NCBI GenBank assembly: GCA_035764725.1 | Contig: DASTYT010000101.1 | Location: 20,515 to 84,514, forward strand | Direction: 5' to 3' | Length of the DNA stretch: 64,000 nucleotides | From: Candidatus Methylomirabilota bacterium | Lineage (GTDB): Bacteria; Methylomirabilota; Methylomirabilia; Rokubacteriales; CSP1-6 | Shown: positions 56,422 through 64,000 of the stretch, in pieces | Layout of the letters: every line of letters starts with the position of its first letter | Position numbering within the stretch: the stretch's first letter is position 1 | The notes under the pieces: model-generated | The model's input: only the letters and a program-made list of their open reading frames with translations | Database searches by the model: none | Told to the model about the DNA's origin: nothing | Made by a program: the position numbers and the translations under genes

Positions 56422-58101
56422 ATGACGCGACGACTGCGCTGGCTCGTGGTGGTGGTACTCCTGGCCGTCGGCCTGACCGGGGCCTATTTCTATTCGCAGA
56501 GTACCGGCAACGCCCCCCGGTTCCGCACCGCGCCGGTGACCCGGGGCACCCTCACCGCCTTCGTCACCACCACGGGCAACCTCAACGCGGTCATCACCGT
56601 GCAGGTGGGCTCGCAGGTCTCGGGGCAGGTCAAGGAGCTCTTCGCGGACTTCAACTCCGAGGTCAAGCGCGGCCAGCTCATCGCCCGCATCGATCCCGCC
56701 ACCTTCGAGGCCACCGTGGCCCAGAGCAAGGCCGAGGTCGAGGCGAGCGAGGCCACCGTCCTGAACCAGGCGGCCCAGGTCGAGCGCGCCCGCGCCGACG
56801 TGGACAATGCCCGCGCGGCCCTCGCGGTGGCCCGGGCGCAGACCACCAAGTCCAACGCCGCGCTCCTCGACGCCCGCCGCGACCTCAACCGCAAGCAGGA
56901 CCTCTTCCGGCAGGAGCTGGTCGCGCGCAGCGACCTCGACACCGCGCAGGCGGTGCACGACCAGGCCGACGCACAGCTCGAGTCGAGCCGGGCGCAGGAG
57001 CAGGCGCTGGCCTCCGCGATCAAGGCCTCGGAGGCCCAGCTCCGGGTGACGGAGGCGCAGCTCAAGGGTGCGGAGGCGGCGGTGCGACAGAAGCGCGCCT
57101 CGCTCCAGCAGGCGCAGGTGAACCTCGACTACACCTTCATCCGCGCCCCCGTGGACGGGGTGGTCATCTCCCGAAACGTGGACGTCGGGCAGACGGTGGC
57201 CGCGAGCCTCCAGGCGCCCACCCTCTTCACGATCGCCCAGGACCTCACCAAGATGCAGATCGACACCAACGTGGACGAGGCCGACATCGGGCGCACCCAG
57301 GTGGGGCAGCGCGTGACGTTCACGGTGGACTCGTTCCCGACCGAGACCTTCAGCGGCCAGGTAGTGCAGATCCGGAAGGCCTCGCGCACCGTGCAGAACG
57401 TGGTCACGTACAATGTCGTGATCGCGGTGAGCAACCCGGACCAGAAGCTCCTGCCCGGCCTCACCGCCAATGTGCGGATCGTGACGACGACGCGACCCGA
57501 CGTGCTCCGCGTGTCGAACGCCGCTCTCCGCTTCCGCCCCCCCGGCGAGGACGCCCCCGCCCCGGCAGGGAGCCCTCCGCCGAGCGGACCCGGCGCCACG
57601 CCGTTCCAGCGCCCCACCCCTCCCTCCGCCGAGGAGATCAAGGCGCGCCTGGTCAAGGAGCTCAAGCTCACCGAGGAGCAGCAGAAGAAGCTCGACCCCA
57701 TCCTCGACGAGGCGCGGTCGCAGTACTCGGGGCTCAACCGCGTCCCGCAAGAGCAGCGGCGCACCGCCGCCCAGCGGATCCGGGAGGAGTCGCGCGTGAA
57801 GATCCGCGCGCTGCTCACTCCCGAGCAGCAGGCCCAGTTCGACCAGATGCCCCAGGGCCAGGGGCGAAGCGGCAGCGGCGGTCAGAGCGGGCGCGTCTGG
57901 GTGCTCGGCCCCGACGGCAAGCCGCGCGCCGTGACAGTGCGGCTGGGCATCAGCGACGGGACGTCGACGGAGCTGCTGGGCGGCGAGTTGAAGGAGGGCG
58001 AGGAGGTGCTGACGGGCACCCTGGCCCCGGGCACCGCCGCGCCGAAGGCGCCCAGCGGGACGTCGCAGCCCCAGCAGCAAAGCCCGCGCATGCGGCTCTA
58101 G
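56422..58101 (+). CDS. MacA-like periplasmic adaptor with an inserted LTxxQ (Spy/CpxP-like) helical segment
   Basis: A 559-residue adaptor for the ABC pump encoded next. An N-terminal helix (about residues 7-25) precedes the lipoyl and coiled-coil hairpin region (about 60-225), barrel ([22 protein letters not shown]) and membrane-proximal domain. Into the latter, between [16 protein letters not shown] and [13 protein letters not shown], about 110 extra residues (375-490) are inserted: a Pro-rich stretch, then [14 protein letters not shown] (near 416) and [13 protein letters not shown] (near 464), two copies of the LTxxQ pattern of Spy/CpxP. Ordinary MacA is about 370-400 residues. The insert could sense envelope state or metals; this is inference. 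It is 61 bases after the TolC gene. Confidence 0.88.
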   Translation: MTRRLRWLVVVVLLAVGLTGAYFYSQSTGNAPRFRTAPVTRGTLTAFVTTTGNLNAVITVQVGSQVSGQVKELFADFNSEVKRGQLIARIDPATFEATVAQSKAEVEASEATVLNQAAQVERARADVDNARAALAVARAQTTKSNAALLDARRDLNRKQDLFRQELVARSDLDTAQAVHDQADAQLESSRAQEQALASAIKASEAQLRVTEAQLKGAEAAVRQKRASLQQAQVNLDYTFIRAPVDGVVISRNVDVGQTVAASLQAPTLFTIAQDLTKMQIDTNVDEADIGRTQVGQRVTFTVDSFPTETFSGQVVQIRKASRTVQNVVTYNVVIAVSNPDQKLLPGLTANVRIVTTTRPDVLRVSNAALRFRPPGEDAPAPAGSPPPSGPGATPFQRPTPPSAEEIKARLVKELKLTEEQQKKLDPILDEARSQYSGLNRVPQEQRRTAAQRIREESRVKIRALLTPEQQAQFDQMPQGQGRSGSGGQSGRVWVLGPDGKPRAVTVRLGISDGTSTELLGGELKEGEEVLTGTLAPGTAAPKAPSGTSQPQQQSPRMRL

Positions 58102-58108
58102 GGTCCGC

Positions 58109-58870
58109 GTGCTCGTCGACGTCCGCGACCTCAGCAAGGACTACGTCATGGAGGCGCAGACCGTCCACGCGCTCCGTGGCGTGACCCTCGCCATCGACGC
58201 TGCCGAGTTCGTGGCCGTCATGGGCCCCTCGGGCTCGGGCAAGTCCACGTTCATGAACCTGCTCGGGTGCCTCGACAGCCCGACCACAGGGCAGTATCTC
58301 CTCGACGGCCGGGACGTCTCGCGGCTGGCCGCCAACGAGCTCGCGCGCATCCGCAACCAGAGGATCGGCTTCGTGTTCCAGGGCTTCAACCTGCTCGCGC
58401 GCACCAGCGCCCTCGAGAACGTCGAGCTGCCGCTCATGTACAGCGGGCTGCCCGCCGCGGAGCGCCACGCGCGCGCCCGGCGCACGCTGGAGGCGGTGGG
58501 ACTGTCCAATCGGGCCGACCATCAGCCGAGCCAGCTCTCCGGGGGACAGCAACAGCGCGTGGCCATCGCCCGTGCGCTCGTGAACTCACCGGCGCTGATC
58601 CTCGCCGACGAGCCGACCGGAAACCTCGACACCCGCACGAGCGTCGAGATCATGGCGCTGCTCCAGGACCTCAACCGCCAGGGCATCACCGTGGTCCTGG
58701 TGACCCACGAGCTCGACATCTCCGCATATGCGAGCCGGGTGATCCAGTTCCGTGACGGCCGCCTCCGTAGCGACGATCGCAGCGGACGGCCCCGCGACGC
58801 CAAGACGGAGCTCCTGACCATGCCTGCGCCCGAGGACGAAGCGCCCGTCCCCGCCGGGAGCGCGGCGTGA
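58109..58870 (+). CDS. MacB-type ABC transporter ATPase
   Basis: A 253-residue ATP-binding protein of the MacB/LolD group. Walker A GPSGSGKS near residue 38, signature [12 protein letters not shown], Walker [13 protein letters not shown] and the VTHELD switch His are intact. A C-terminal tail of about 30 residues is unconserved. In E. coli MacB this ATPase is fused to the permease; here it is a separate protein, as in many other phyla. Start GTG at 58109, 7 bases after the adaptor; the end overlaps the permease start as GTGA. Confidence 0.94.
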   Translation: MLVDVRDLSKDYVMEAQTVHALRGVTLAIDAAEFVAVMGPSGSGKSTFMNLLGCLDSPTTGQYLLDGRDVSRLAANELARIRNQRIGFVFQGFNLLARTSALENVELPLMYSGLPAAERHARARRTLEAVGLSNRADHQPSQLSGGQQQRVAIARALVNSPALILADEPTGNLDTRTSVEIMALLQDLNRQGITVVLVTHELDISAYASRVIQFRDGRLRSDDRSGRPRDAKTELLTMPAPEDEAPVPAGSAA

Positions 58871-60099
58871 ACATCCTCGTCTGCGCCCGGGTCGCCCTGC
58901 GCGCGCTCCGGGTCAACCCCCTGCGCAGCATCCTCACCATGCTGGGCATCATCATCGGCGTGGGCGCGGTGATCGCGATGGTCTCGGTGGGCGCGGGGGC
59001 ACAGGCCCGCGTGGCCGAGCAGATCCGCAGCCTGGGCTCCAATCTGATCCTCATCCTCCCCGGCAGCGTGGCGAGCACCGGCGTGCGGCTGGGCTTCGGC
59101 ACGCGGCCGACCATCACCCAGGAGGACGCGCTCGCCATCGCCCGGGAGCTGCCCTCGATCCACTCCACCGCCCCGTCGGTGCGCGGGCGCGATCAGGTCG
59201 TGTGGGGGAACACGAACTGGTCCACGGGCATCCAGGGCACCACCCCGGACTACGAGGAGACGCGCCAGTGGCCGGTGGTGGCGGGTCGCTGGTTCACGCC
59301 CGACGAGGCCGAGGGCGCCGCCAAGGTGGTGCTGCTGGGCCAGACGGTGGCCGAGAACGTGTTCGGCGGCGCCGATCCGGTTGGCGTGGTGGTGCGCGTG
59401 GCCGGCGTGCCCCTCACCGTGATCGGGGTGCTCGAGCGCAAGGGCCAGTCGAGCTGGGGTCAGGATCAGGACGACGTCGTGATCATCCCGATCTTGACCG
59501 CGAACAAGCGGGTGCTCGGACCCACGAAGCCCTCCGCGACGTCGGTCAACGCGATCACCGTGCGGGTGCGCGACGGCATGGACATGAAGGTCGCCGAGCA
59601 GGAGATCCGCGACCTCCTCCGCCAGCGTCACAAGCTCCAGGGCTTCCAGGAGGACGACTTCTGGATCCGCAACCTCTCCGAGATGCTCCAGGCCGAGGAG
59701 GCTTCGTCGCGCGTGCTCACGATGCTCCTGGCGTGCATCGCGTCGGTGTCGCTCCTCGTGGGGGGGATCGGGATCATGAACATCATGCTGGTCTCGGTGA
59801 CGGAGCGCACGCGAGAGATCGGGCTCCGCATGGCGGTGGGCGCCCGGGGCCACGACATCCGGACCCAGTTCCTGGTGGAGGCGGTCACGCTGTCCCTCAC
59901 CGGCGGCATGATCGGCATCGTCGTGGGGCTGACCGGCTCCTACGCCATCGCGTATTTCGCGGAATGGCGCACCCTCGTCAACGCACAGGCCATCGTCCTG
60001 GCCTTCGGCTTCGCCGCTGCGGTGGGCATCTTCTTCGGGCTCTACCCCGCGCAGAAGGCCGCGCAGCTCAACCCCATCGAGGCCCTGAGATACGAATGA
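58867..60099 (+). CDS. MacB-type FtsX-like ABC permease
   Basis: A 410-residue permease with the MacB plan: one N-terminal helix (about residues 20-45, [20 protein letters not shown]), a long periplasmic domain (about 46-285), and three C-terminal helices (about 285-400; [27 protein letters not shown] is the family signature). It ends [10 protein letters not shown], typical of the family. With the ATPase it should drive mechanotransmission through the MacA-like adaptor to TolC. GTG start overlaps the ATPase gene; the TGA overlaps the next start. Confidence 0.94.
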   Translation: MNILVCARVALRALRVNPLRSILTMLGIIIGVGAVIAMVSVGAGAQARVAEQIRSLGSNLILILPGSVASTGVRLGFGTRPTITQEDALAIARELPSIHSTAPSVRGRDQVVWGNTNWSTGIQGTTPDYEETRQWPVVAGRWFTPDEAEGAAKVVLLGQTVAENVFGGADPVGVVVRVAGVPLTVIGVLERKGQSSWGQDQDDVVIIPILTANKRVLGPTKPSATSVNAITVRVRDGMDMKVAEQEIRDLLRQRHKLQGFQEDDFWIRNLSEMLQAEEASSRVLTMLLACIASVSLLVGGIGIMNIMLVSVTERTREIGLRMAVGARGHDIRTQFLVEAVTLSLTGGMIGIVVGLTGSYAIAYFAEWRTLVNAQAIVLAFGFAAAVGIFFGLYPAQKAAQLNPIEALRYE

Positions 60100-60488
60100 C
60101 CCTGCCCTACGCAGCCTTCGCGCTGCTGTTGCTCGTGCTCTGCTCGGCCGGAACCCTCGTGGTGCTGCCGGTCTCCGCTCAGACCTACACGCCGCAGTCC
60201 TCCTCATCGCTCACCGTGACATTTCAGAGCGAGCGGGTGGGCGCCGGCCGCGTGATCATTTTCGGCGACGTGCGCAACTCCTCGTCGAACGCCTACGAGC
60301 GGGTGACGCTGCTCGCCGAGGGCCTGGACGAGACCGGCGCCGTGGTGTCGCGCGGGCGCGCGTACGTCTCCGGCACGGTGCCGCCGCGGGGCACCGCGCC
60401 GTTCGAGTGCCGGATACCCTCGGGCGGGCGCGAGCGCCGCTTCCGTGTGACGATCGAGGCCTTCCAGATCGCCGGGCAAAGCCCCTGA
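60096..60488 (+). CDS. Small secreted FxLYD-like protein
   Basis: A 130-residue exported protein: signal peptide (LPYAAFALLLLVLCSAG, cleavage near VSAQT) and one immunoglobulin-like domain (VIIFGDVRNSSSNAYERVTLLAEGLD, GTVPPRGTAPFECRI) of the FxLYD/DUF3426 kind. These domains are seen in envelope proteins of varied, mostly unknown, roles. It is translationally coupled to the permease gene (ATGA), so it is probably an accessory factor of the pump. Confidence 0.65.
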   Translation: MTLPYAAFALLLLVLCSAGTLVVLPVSAQTYTPQSSSSLTVTFQSERVGAGRVIIFGDVRNSSSNAYERVTLLAEGLDETGAVVSRGRAYVSGTVPPRGTAPFECRIPSGGRERRFRVTIEAFQIAGQSP

Positions 60489-60498
60489 TCGGGTTGGC

Positions 60499-61032
60499 GT
60501 GGCTCGCCGCCGCCCGCTCCGCCGGCCCGCTCGGCCCTCCCGCCCCGCGGCGCCTCGCCCGGCGCCGACTCGCCCCGTCTCGCCGCGCCGCGCCCCGCTC
60601 GGTCCGCCCGCGGTCGAGGAGCGCGCGCTGCCCATCGTGCGCGAGCTCGCGCGGGTGGCGCGCAGCTCCGAGCCGCCCGGCGTCAAGCTCGAGGGCGCCC
60701 TCGAGGTGCTGTTCGGGGCATACGCCGAGGGCGACCCGCATTTCTCCGACGTCCTGATCGCGGGCTGGGCCCGCGCGCGCGACGACAAGCAGTTCCGCCT
60801 CACGATGGCGTGGCTGCGCGAGCAGAGCCGTCTGTCCCTGGAGGAGATTCTCGACGAGGGGATACGGGCGGGAAGCTTCCGCGCCGGCCTCGACGCGGGC
60901 GCGGTGGCGACGGCAATGCTCGGCGCCGCCGAGGGTTGCCTGCTCCAGGCGGCCAGCTCGGGCGGCGCCGTGCCGCCGGGGCGCCTGGTGCGCGCGTTGC
61001 TCGATCTCGTCGTGCGCGCACCCCGCGGTTAG
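60499..61032 (+). CDS. TetR-like C-terminal ligand-binding domain lacking a DNA-binding domain
   Basis: A 177-residue product starting at a GTG at 60499. The first 40 residues are Arg/Pro-rich low-complexity. From about 45 on it resembles the helical C-terminal half of TetR regulators (WLREQSRLSLEEILDEGIRAGSFRAGLDAG, then AVATAMLGAAEGCLLQA). No helix-turn-helix is encoded here or in the 100 bases upstream in any frame. It may be a degenerate regulator left beside the efflux operon, or an accessory effector-binding protein. The real start could be internal (GTG near 60637). It ends overlapping the convergent VOC gene. Confidence 0.5.
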   Translation: MARRRPLRRPARPSRPAAPRPAPTRPVSPRRAPLGPPAVEERALPIVRELARVARSSEPPGVKLEGALEVLFGAYAEGDPHFSDVLIAGWARARDDKQFRLTMAWLREQSRLSLEEILDEGIRAGSFRAGLDAGAVATAMLGAAEGCLLQAASSGGAVPPGRLVRALLDLVVRAPRG

Positions 61033-61400
61033 CGGGGCTTGAGCTCGATCAAGTAGCCGTCGGGATCCCGGAGGTAGAGCGACGGGCCCGTGCCGAAGGC
61101 GCCGCGGCGCTGGACCACGTCGCCCTCCAGCGTCACGCCGCGCTCCTGCAGCCACGTCGCGACGGCGCCGAGATCGTCACACTTGATGGAGAGACAGAAG
61201 TGGTCCATCCCGTCGGAGCCCCGGCGGCCCGGCAGGAGATCGATGAGCTGCTCGCCGAAGCGGAGCTGGACCAGGCGCACGCGCTCGTTGACGTGATCCA
61301 GCGTGCAGCCCAGCACCTCCGTGTAGAAGCGCTCGGAGGCGGCCTGATCGGCCACGCGCAGCACCACGTGATCCAGCCCGAGCGGCTCGTAGCCTCTCAC
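61029..61400 (-). CDS. VOC-superfamily (glyoxalase-like) protein
   Basis: A 123-residue single-domain vicinal oxygen chelate protein. LDHVVLRVADQAASERFYTEVLG opens the beta-alpha-beta-beta-beta module, followed by MDHFCLSIKCDD and YLRDPDGYLIEL. His near 10, His in MDHFCL and Glu in LIELKPR could bind a metal. These proteins include dioxygenases, isomerases and antibiotic-binding proteins; the substrate is not known. The GTG at 61400 overlaps the stop of the DUF4149-type gene (GTGA). Confidence 0.8.
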   Translation of the reverse strand: MRGYEPLGLDHVVLRVADQAASERFYTEVLGCTLDHVNERVRLVQLRFGEQLIDLLPGRRGSDGMDHFCLSIKCDDLGAVATWLQERGVTLEGDVVQRRGAFGTGPSLYLRDPDGYLIELKPR

Positions 61401-61870
61401 GAGGCGAGCCCCCCGCGCCGCGCCTCGAGAAGCAGGACGAGCACGCCGGCGGCGAGCACCCCGAGCCCGCTGAGACTGGACAGGGCGTGTAGCCGCCCGA
61501 AACGGGCCGCCTCGGGCGAGCCCGCGACCCCGGCGGCGCGGGCCGCCAGCACCGCCTCGCGCAGCGCTTCGATCTGCGGGAGCAGGACAAAGAGCGAGAG
61601 CGCGGTCAGCGCGAGCATCACGAGCACGAGCGCGAGCGGGAGGCGGTCGACCCAGCCGCCCGCCACCTCGCCCCGCCGCAATACCATGCCCGCCAGCCCG
61701 AGGACGCCCAGGCCCAGCGCGGCCCAGTGATAGCGCGGCATCACCCAGCCGATCAGCCGGGCCGCGACCGGCCGCTCCAGGACGCCGAAGGCGGCCGGGG
61801 CCACCACGGCGGCGAGGAACCCCAGCATGCCGAGCCAAGCCGAGATCGCCGAGATGGTCAGGGTTTTCAT
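61397..61870 (-). CDS. DUF4149-like integral membrane protein
   Basis: A 157-residue protein with four predicted helices (about residues 7-27, 45-63, 75-98, 128-150). The pattern AISAWLGMLGFLAAVVAPAAFGVLERPVA with helix-polar-helix order resembles the DUF4149 family, whose function is not known. Start ATG at 61870. It is divergent from nth and coupled to the VOC gene. Confidence 0.6.
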   Translation of the reverse strand: MKTLTISAISAWLGMLGFLAAVVAPAAFGVLERPVAARLIGWVMPRYHWAALGLGVLGLAGMVLRRGEVAGGWVDRLPLALVLVMLALTALSLFVLLPQIEALREAVLAARAAGVAGSPEAARFGRLHALSSLSGLGVLAAGVLVLLLEARRGGLAS

Positions 61871-61888
61871 CGCGCTGGACGCCTCTCC

Positions 61889-61916
61889 TTCAGGACTCGC
61901 TGGAGAATGGTAGCAT
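61889..61916 (+). promoter_or_regulatory. nth: Candidate leaderless promoter for nth
   Basis: TTCAGG (61889-61894) and TAGCAT (61911-61916) are 16 bases apart. The GTG start of nth begins 7 bases after the -10, so the message would start at or beside its own start codon. No ribosome-binding site is visible. Confidence 0.4.
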
Positions 61917-61922
61917 GACCGC

Positions 61923-62651
61923 GTGACCGCCGCTCCTCAGGCCCGGCCGACGGCGCCCCGTCGCGCCGCGCGCGCGCCACAGCTCGCGCCGGCGAAGAGC
62001 CGCCTGGCCGTGGGCCGACTCATCGCCCGGATCCGGCGCGTCCAGCCCTCCTGGCGCACCACCACACTCGCCGAGGTGTCCAGCGAGCGACGCGACCCTT
62101 TCTATGTCCTCATCGCCTGCATCCTGTCGCTCCGCACCAAGGACGAAACCACCGGCCCGGCGGCCGCACGTCTCTTCGCCCTCGCGGAAGGGCCCGAGGC
62201 GATGGGGCGCCTGACCCCGCGCCAGATCGAGCGCGCGATCTTTCCCGTCGGCTTCTACCGCACGAAGGCCCGCGTGATCCTCGGCATTTGCCACGATCTC
62301 CTCGCGCGCTTCGGGAGCGCGGTGCCGGACACCATCGACGAGCTCCTCACCCTCAAGGGCGTCGGGCGCAAAACCGCCAACCTCGTGGTGACGATGGGCT
62401 TCGGCAAGCCCGGGATCTGCGTCGACGTCCACGTGCACCGGATCTCGAACCGCTGGGGGCTGATCCGCACGCGGAATCCCGAGGAGAGCGAGATGGCGCT
62501 GCGGCGGCGGCTGCCGCGACGCTACTGGATCGGCTACAACGATCTGCTCGTCGCTTTCGGCCAGAACATCTGCCAGCCGGTCTCGCCGCGCTGCTCGGTC
62601 TGCCCGATCGCCGCCGTCTGCCCGCGCATCGGGGTCGGGCGCTCGCGCTAG
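61923..62651 (+). CDS. nth: Endonuclease III (DNA N-glycosylase/AP lyase)
   Basis: A 242-residue repair enzyme that removes oxidised pyrimidines. The helix-hairpin-helix LLTLKGVGRKTANLVV carries the catalytic Lys, and the catalytic Asp is in VDVHVHRISNR. The four Cys of the [4Fe-4S] cluster have the C-x6-C-x2-C-x5-C spacing near the end (CQPVSPRCSVCPIAAVC). The N-terminal 30 residues are basic and low-complexity, unlike E. coli Nth, and could be an extension or mis-started; GTG at 61923 is the start used. Convergent with tetR. Confidence 0.92.
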   Translation: MTAAPQARPTAPRRAARAPQLAPAKSRLAVGRLIARIRRVQPSWRTTTLAEVSSERRDPFYVLIACILSLRTKDETTGPAAARLFALAEGPEAMGRLTPRQIERAIFPVGFYRTKARVILGICHDLLARFGSAVPDTIDELLTLKGVGRKTANLVVTMGFGKPGICVDVHVHRISNRWGLIRTRNPEESEMALRRRLPRRYWIGYNDLLVAFGQNICQPVSPRCSVCPIAAVCPRIGVGRSR

Positions 62652-62665
62652 CTGGCGCGCCCGCC

Positions 62666-63328
62666 TCAGTCGCCGAGGGCACGCGACACCTCGCCCAGCT
62701 CTCGCCGCAGCCGCTGGAGCCGCCGCGCCAGCCCGGGGCCGCGGGCGCGGGCGCGGAGCATGCCGCCTTCCAGGAGGTCGAGGAACGCCGCCGACACCTC
62801 CTCGGCCCCCCAGCGGCCCGCGGGGTTGTACCACTTGTAGAGCCAGTTGAGCATGCCGAGCATGCCGAACACGACGAGGCGCGGCGGCACGTCGCGGAAG
62901 ACGCCGCGCCGCACCCCCTCCGCCACGATCGCCTCCACGCCCTTGTCGTAGCGGTCCTTCTGCGCGGCGAGGGCCCGGGCGATGCGCGGGGGCAGGTTCG
63001 GCTCCTCGCTGAAGAAGACGGTGAGAAACGAGCGGTTGGCGATGACGAAGCGCACGTGCTGCCGCACCACCCGGCGCAGCTTCTCCTCCGGGCCCAGGGC
63101 GGAGCGCTGCACGAGGGCCAATTCCCGCGTGAAGCCCTCGATGGTCTCTCGCGAGATCGCCGCGAGCATGTCCTCCTTGGCGTGGAAATAGCCGTAGAGG
63201 GAGGCTTTCGACATCGCGAGCCGCGCGGCGATCTCGTCGAGAGTGGCGGCGCGATAACCACGCTCCCGGAAGAGATCGGCCGCCGTGCGCAGGATGCGGT
63301 CGCGCACCGCCTGGCGCCTCGGCTCCAT
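62666..63328 (-). CDS. TetR/AcrR-family transcriptional regulator
   Basis: A 220-residue regulator with an intact N-terminal helix-turn-helix: RDRILRTAADLFRERGYRAA, TLDEIAARLAMSKASLYGYF. The ligand-binding half (about residues 60-200) has the usual all-helical pattern. It is divergently transcribed from a diiron ferritin-like gene across 99 bases with a 33-base imperfect palindrome, so it probably represses that gene and itself. The effector is unknown; fatty-acyl-CoA and aromatic ligands are common for this subfamily. Confidence 0.9.
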   Translation of the reverse strand: MEPRRQAVRDRILRTAADLFRERGYRAATLDEIAARLAMSKASLYGYFHAKEDMLAAISRETIEGFTRELALVQRSALGPEEKLRRVVRQHVRFVIANRSFLTVFFSEEPNLPPRIARALAAQKDRYDKGVEAIVAEGVRRGVFRDVPPRLVVFGMLGMLNWLYKWYNPAGRWGAEEVSAAFLDLLEGGMLRARARGPGLARRLQRLRRELGEVSRALGD

Positions 63329-63369
63329 GCCGGGAGTCTACTTGACCCCGCGCGCCAGGCCGTGGTAAA

Positions 63370-63402
63370 AACTAGCCAGTTCAAAAAGTTGACCGCCTAG
63401 TT
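63370..63402. promoter_or_regulatory. Imperfect palindrome between tetR and the diiron protein gene
   Basis: AACTAG (63370-63375) and CTAGTT (63397-63402) are inverted repeats, and TCAA (63381-63384) and TTGA (63389-63392) form an inner pair sharing nearly the same centre. This is a plausible binding site for the adjacent TetR protein. It lies in the most AT-rich stretch of the intergenic region. Confidence 0.5.
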
Positions 63403-63427
63403 CACCACCAGACGCAGGAGGCTTCGG

Positions 63428-64000
63428 ATGGATCGGCGCGTCATTCCCAGCTCGATGGACACGGTCTTCGAGTTCGACTACACCGTGCAGGCCGAGGACA
63501 TGCGAGGCCTCTACGAGAAGGCCAAGCGGGACCAGTGGAATGCCACCCGCGACATCAAGTGGGACGCCCCCGAGCCCGCGGACGGCCGCGTCCTCGCCGA
63601 CGAGCTGGTGGACATCCACGGCAGCCCCATCTGGGAGCGCCTCTCCGACAAGGACCGCGTCGAGCTCAATCGCCGCATCACCGCCTGGCGCCTATCGGTG
63701 CTTGTCTATGGCGAGCAGGGCGCGCTGCTCGCGTGCAGCCAGCTCGTGGACACCGTGAAGGGGACCGACGCCAAGTTCTTCCAGGCCACCCAGGTCGCCG
63801 ACGAAGCCCGCCACAACGAGGTGCTCGAGCGCTACATCCAGCACCGGCTGGGCGGGCTCCATTACCCCATGCCGGAGAACGAGCGCTTCATCTTCGACGC
63901 GATCCTCACGGACTCCCGCTGGTACATCAAGACCATCGCGCTGCAGCTCGTGGCCGAGACCTTCGCGGTGTCCATGTTCCGGATGATGCAGGAGTGCGCG
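63428..64000 (+). CDS. Ferritin-like diiron protein (partial, runs off right edge)
   Basis: The first 191 residues of a ferritin-like, diiron-carboxylate protein. YGEQGALLACSQL and QVADEARHNEVLERY supply an E...ExxH iron-binding pair; a further helix with QLVAETFAVSMFRMM (another candidate Glu) follows before the edge. The layout is that of bacterial N-oxygenases and other R2-like oxidases, and the exact reaction is not known. AGGAGG lies 6 bases before the ATG. It is divergent from tetR, which suggests inducible expression. Confidence 0.75.
   Translation, partial: MDRRVIPSSMDTVFEFDYTVQAEDMRGLYEKAKRDQWNATRDIKWDAPEPADGRVLADELVDIHGSPIWERLSDKDRVELNRRITAWRLSVLVYGEQGALLACSQLVDTVKGTDAKFFQATQVADEARHNEVLERYIQHRLGGLHYPMPENERFIFDAILTDSRWYIKTIALQLVAETFAVSMFRMMQECA

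Noticed and set aside
50446-61032. Whole efflux region as a newly acquired island
   Set aside because: GC content, codon use and overlap style are the same as neighbouring housekeeping genes, and no flanking repeats or integrase are seen.

Overview
This window is GC-rich (roughly 70 percent) bacterial chromosome, tightly packed, with many 1 to 4 base stop/start overlaps (ATGA, GTGA, TGATG). It encodes a full set of lipopolysaccharide genes (KdsA, KdsC, KdsD, LptA, LptB, LptC, LptE and a fused LptF-LptG) and a TolC-type outer-membrane channel, so the cell is a diderm. Sigma-54, a class II B12-dependent ribonucleotide reductase and the overall gene content suggest a soil or sediment lineage such as Candidatus Rokubacteria/Methylomirabilota or a deltaproteobacterial relative. 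That placement is an inference; there is no rRNA in the window. I see no tRNA, rRNA, insertion sequence, prophage or CRISPR array. No gene-free stretch exceeds about 260 bases.

Layout. 1-8.7 kb: a GuaB3-type IMP dehydrogenase relative (cut by the left edge), then a minus-strand valS-birA-coaX unit, a secreted protein of unknown function, and the plus-strand lptFG fusion. 8.7-12.7 kb: a UPF0182 membrane protein and metK, with a promoter and palindrome upstream of metK. 12.7-26.3 kb: a 13-gene minus-strand run, xerD-cca-pyrG-kdsA-kdsD-kdsC-lptC-lptA-lptB-rpoN-hpf-rapZ-GH57. It follows the enterobacterial kdsD-to-rapZ order but lacks the PTS-Ntr genes. 26.4-34.1 kb: murJ divergent from rpsT, then leuS-lptE-holA and a neutral-ceramidase-like gene, fed by uvrC and a small secreted protein. 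34.1-38.9 kb: HNH nuclease-uvrB-small membrane protein-uvrC. 38.9-50.3 kb: mixed metabolism and signalling (hydroxyproline epimerase/proline racemase type, Ppx/GppA, hybrid histidine kinase, cytochrome c, ferredoxin reductase-like flavoprotein, NCS2-like permease, nrdJ).

50.3-61.0 kb: an eight-gene plus-strand export operon. It pairs an RND pump (adaptor plus AcrB-like transporter) and a MacAB-type ABC pump with one TolC gene. A 22-codon proline-rich leader ORF precedes it and a TetR-like ligand-binding domain without a DNA-binding domain ends it. 61.0-64.0 kb: VOC protein, DUF4149 membrane protein, endonuclease III, a TetR regulator, and a divergent diiron ferritin-like enzyme cut by the right edge.

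Several good sigma-70-like promoters were read by eye (upstream of guaB3, metK, rpsT, leuS, the HNH-uvrB unit, cytochrome c, the efflux operon and nth). A 29-base intergenic repeat occurs three times, always just after a minus-strand stop codon. The most unusual points are the LptF-LptG fusion, the leader ORF of the efflux operon, the LTxxQ (Spy/CpxP-like) insertion in the MacA-like adaptor, and the DNA-binding-less TetR relative.
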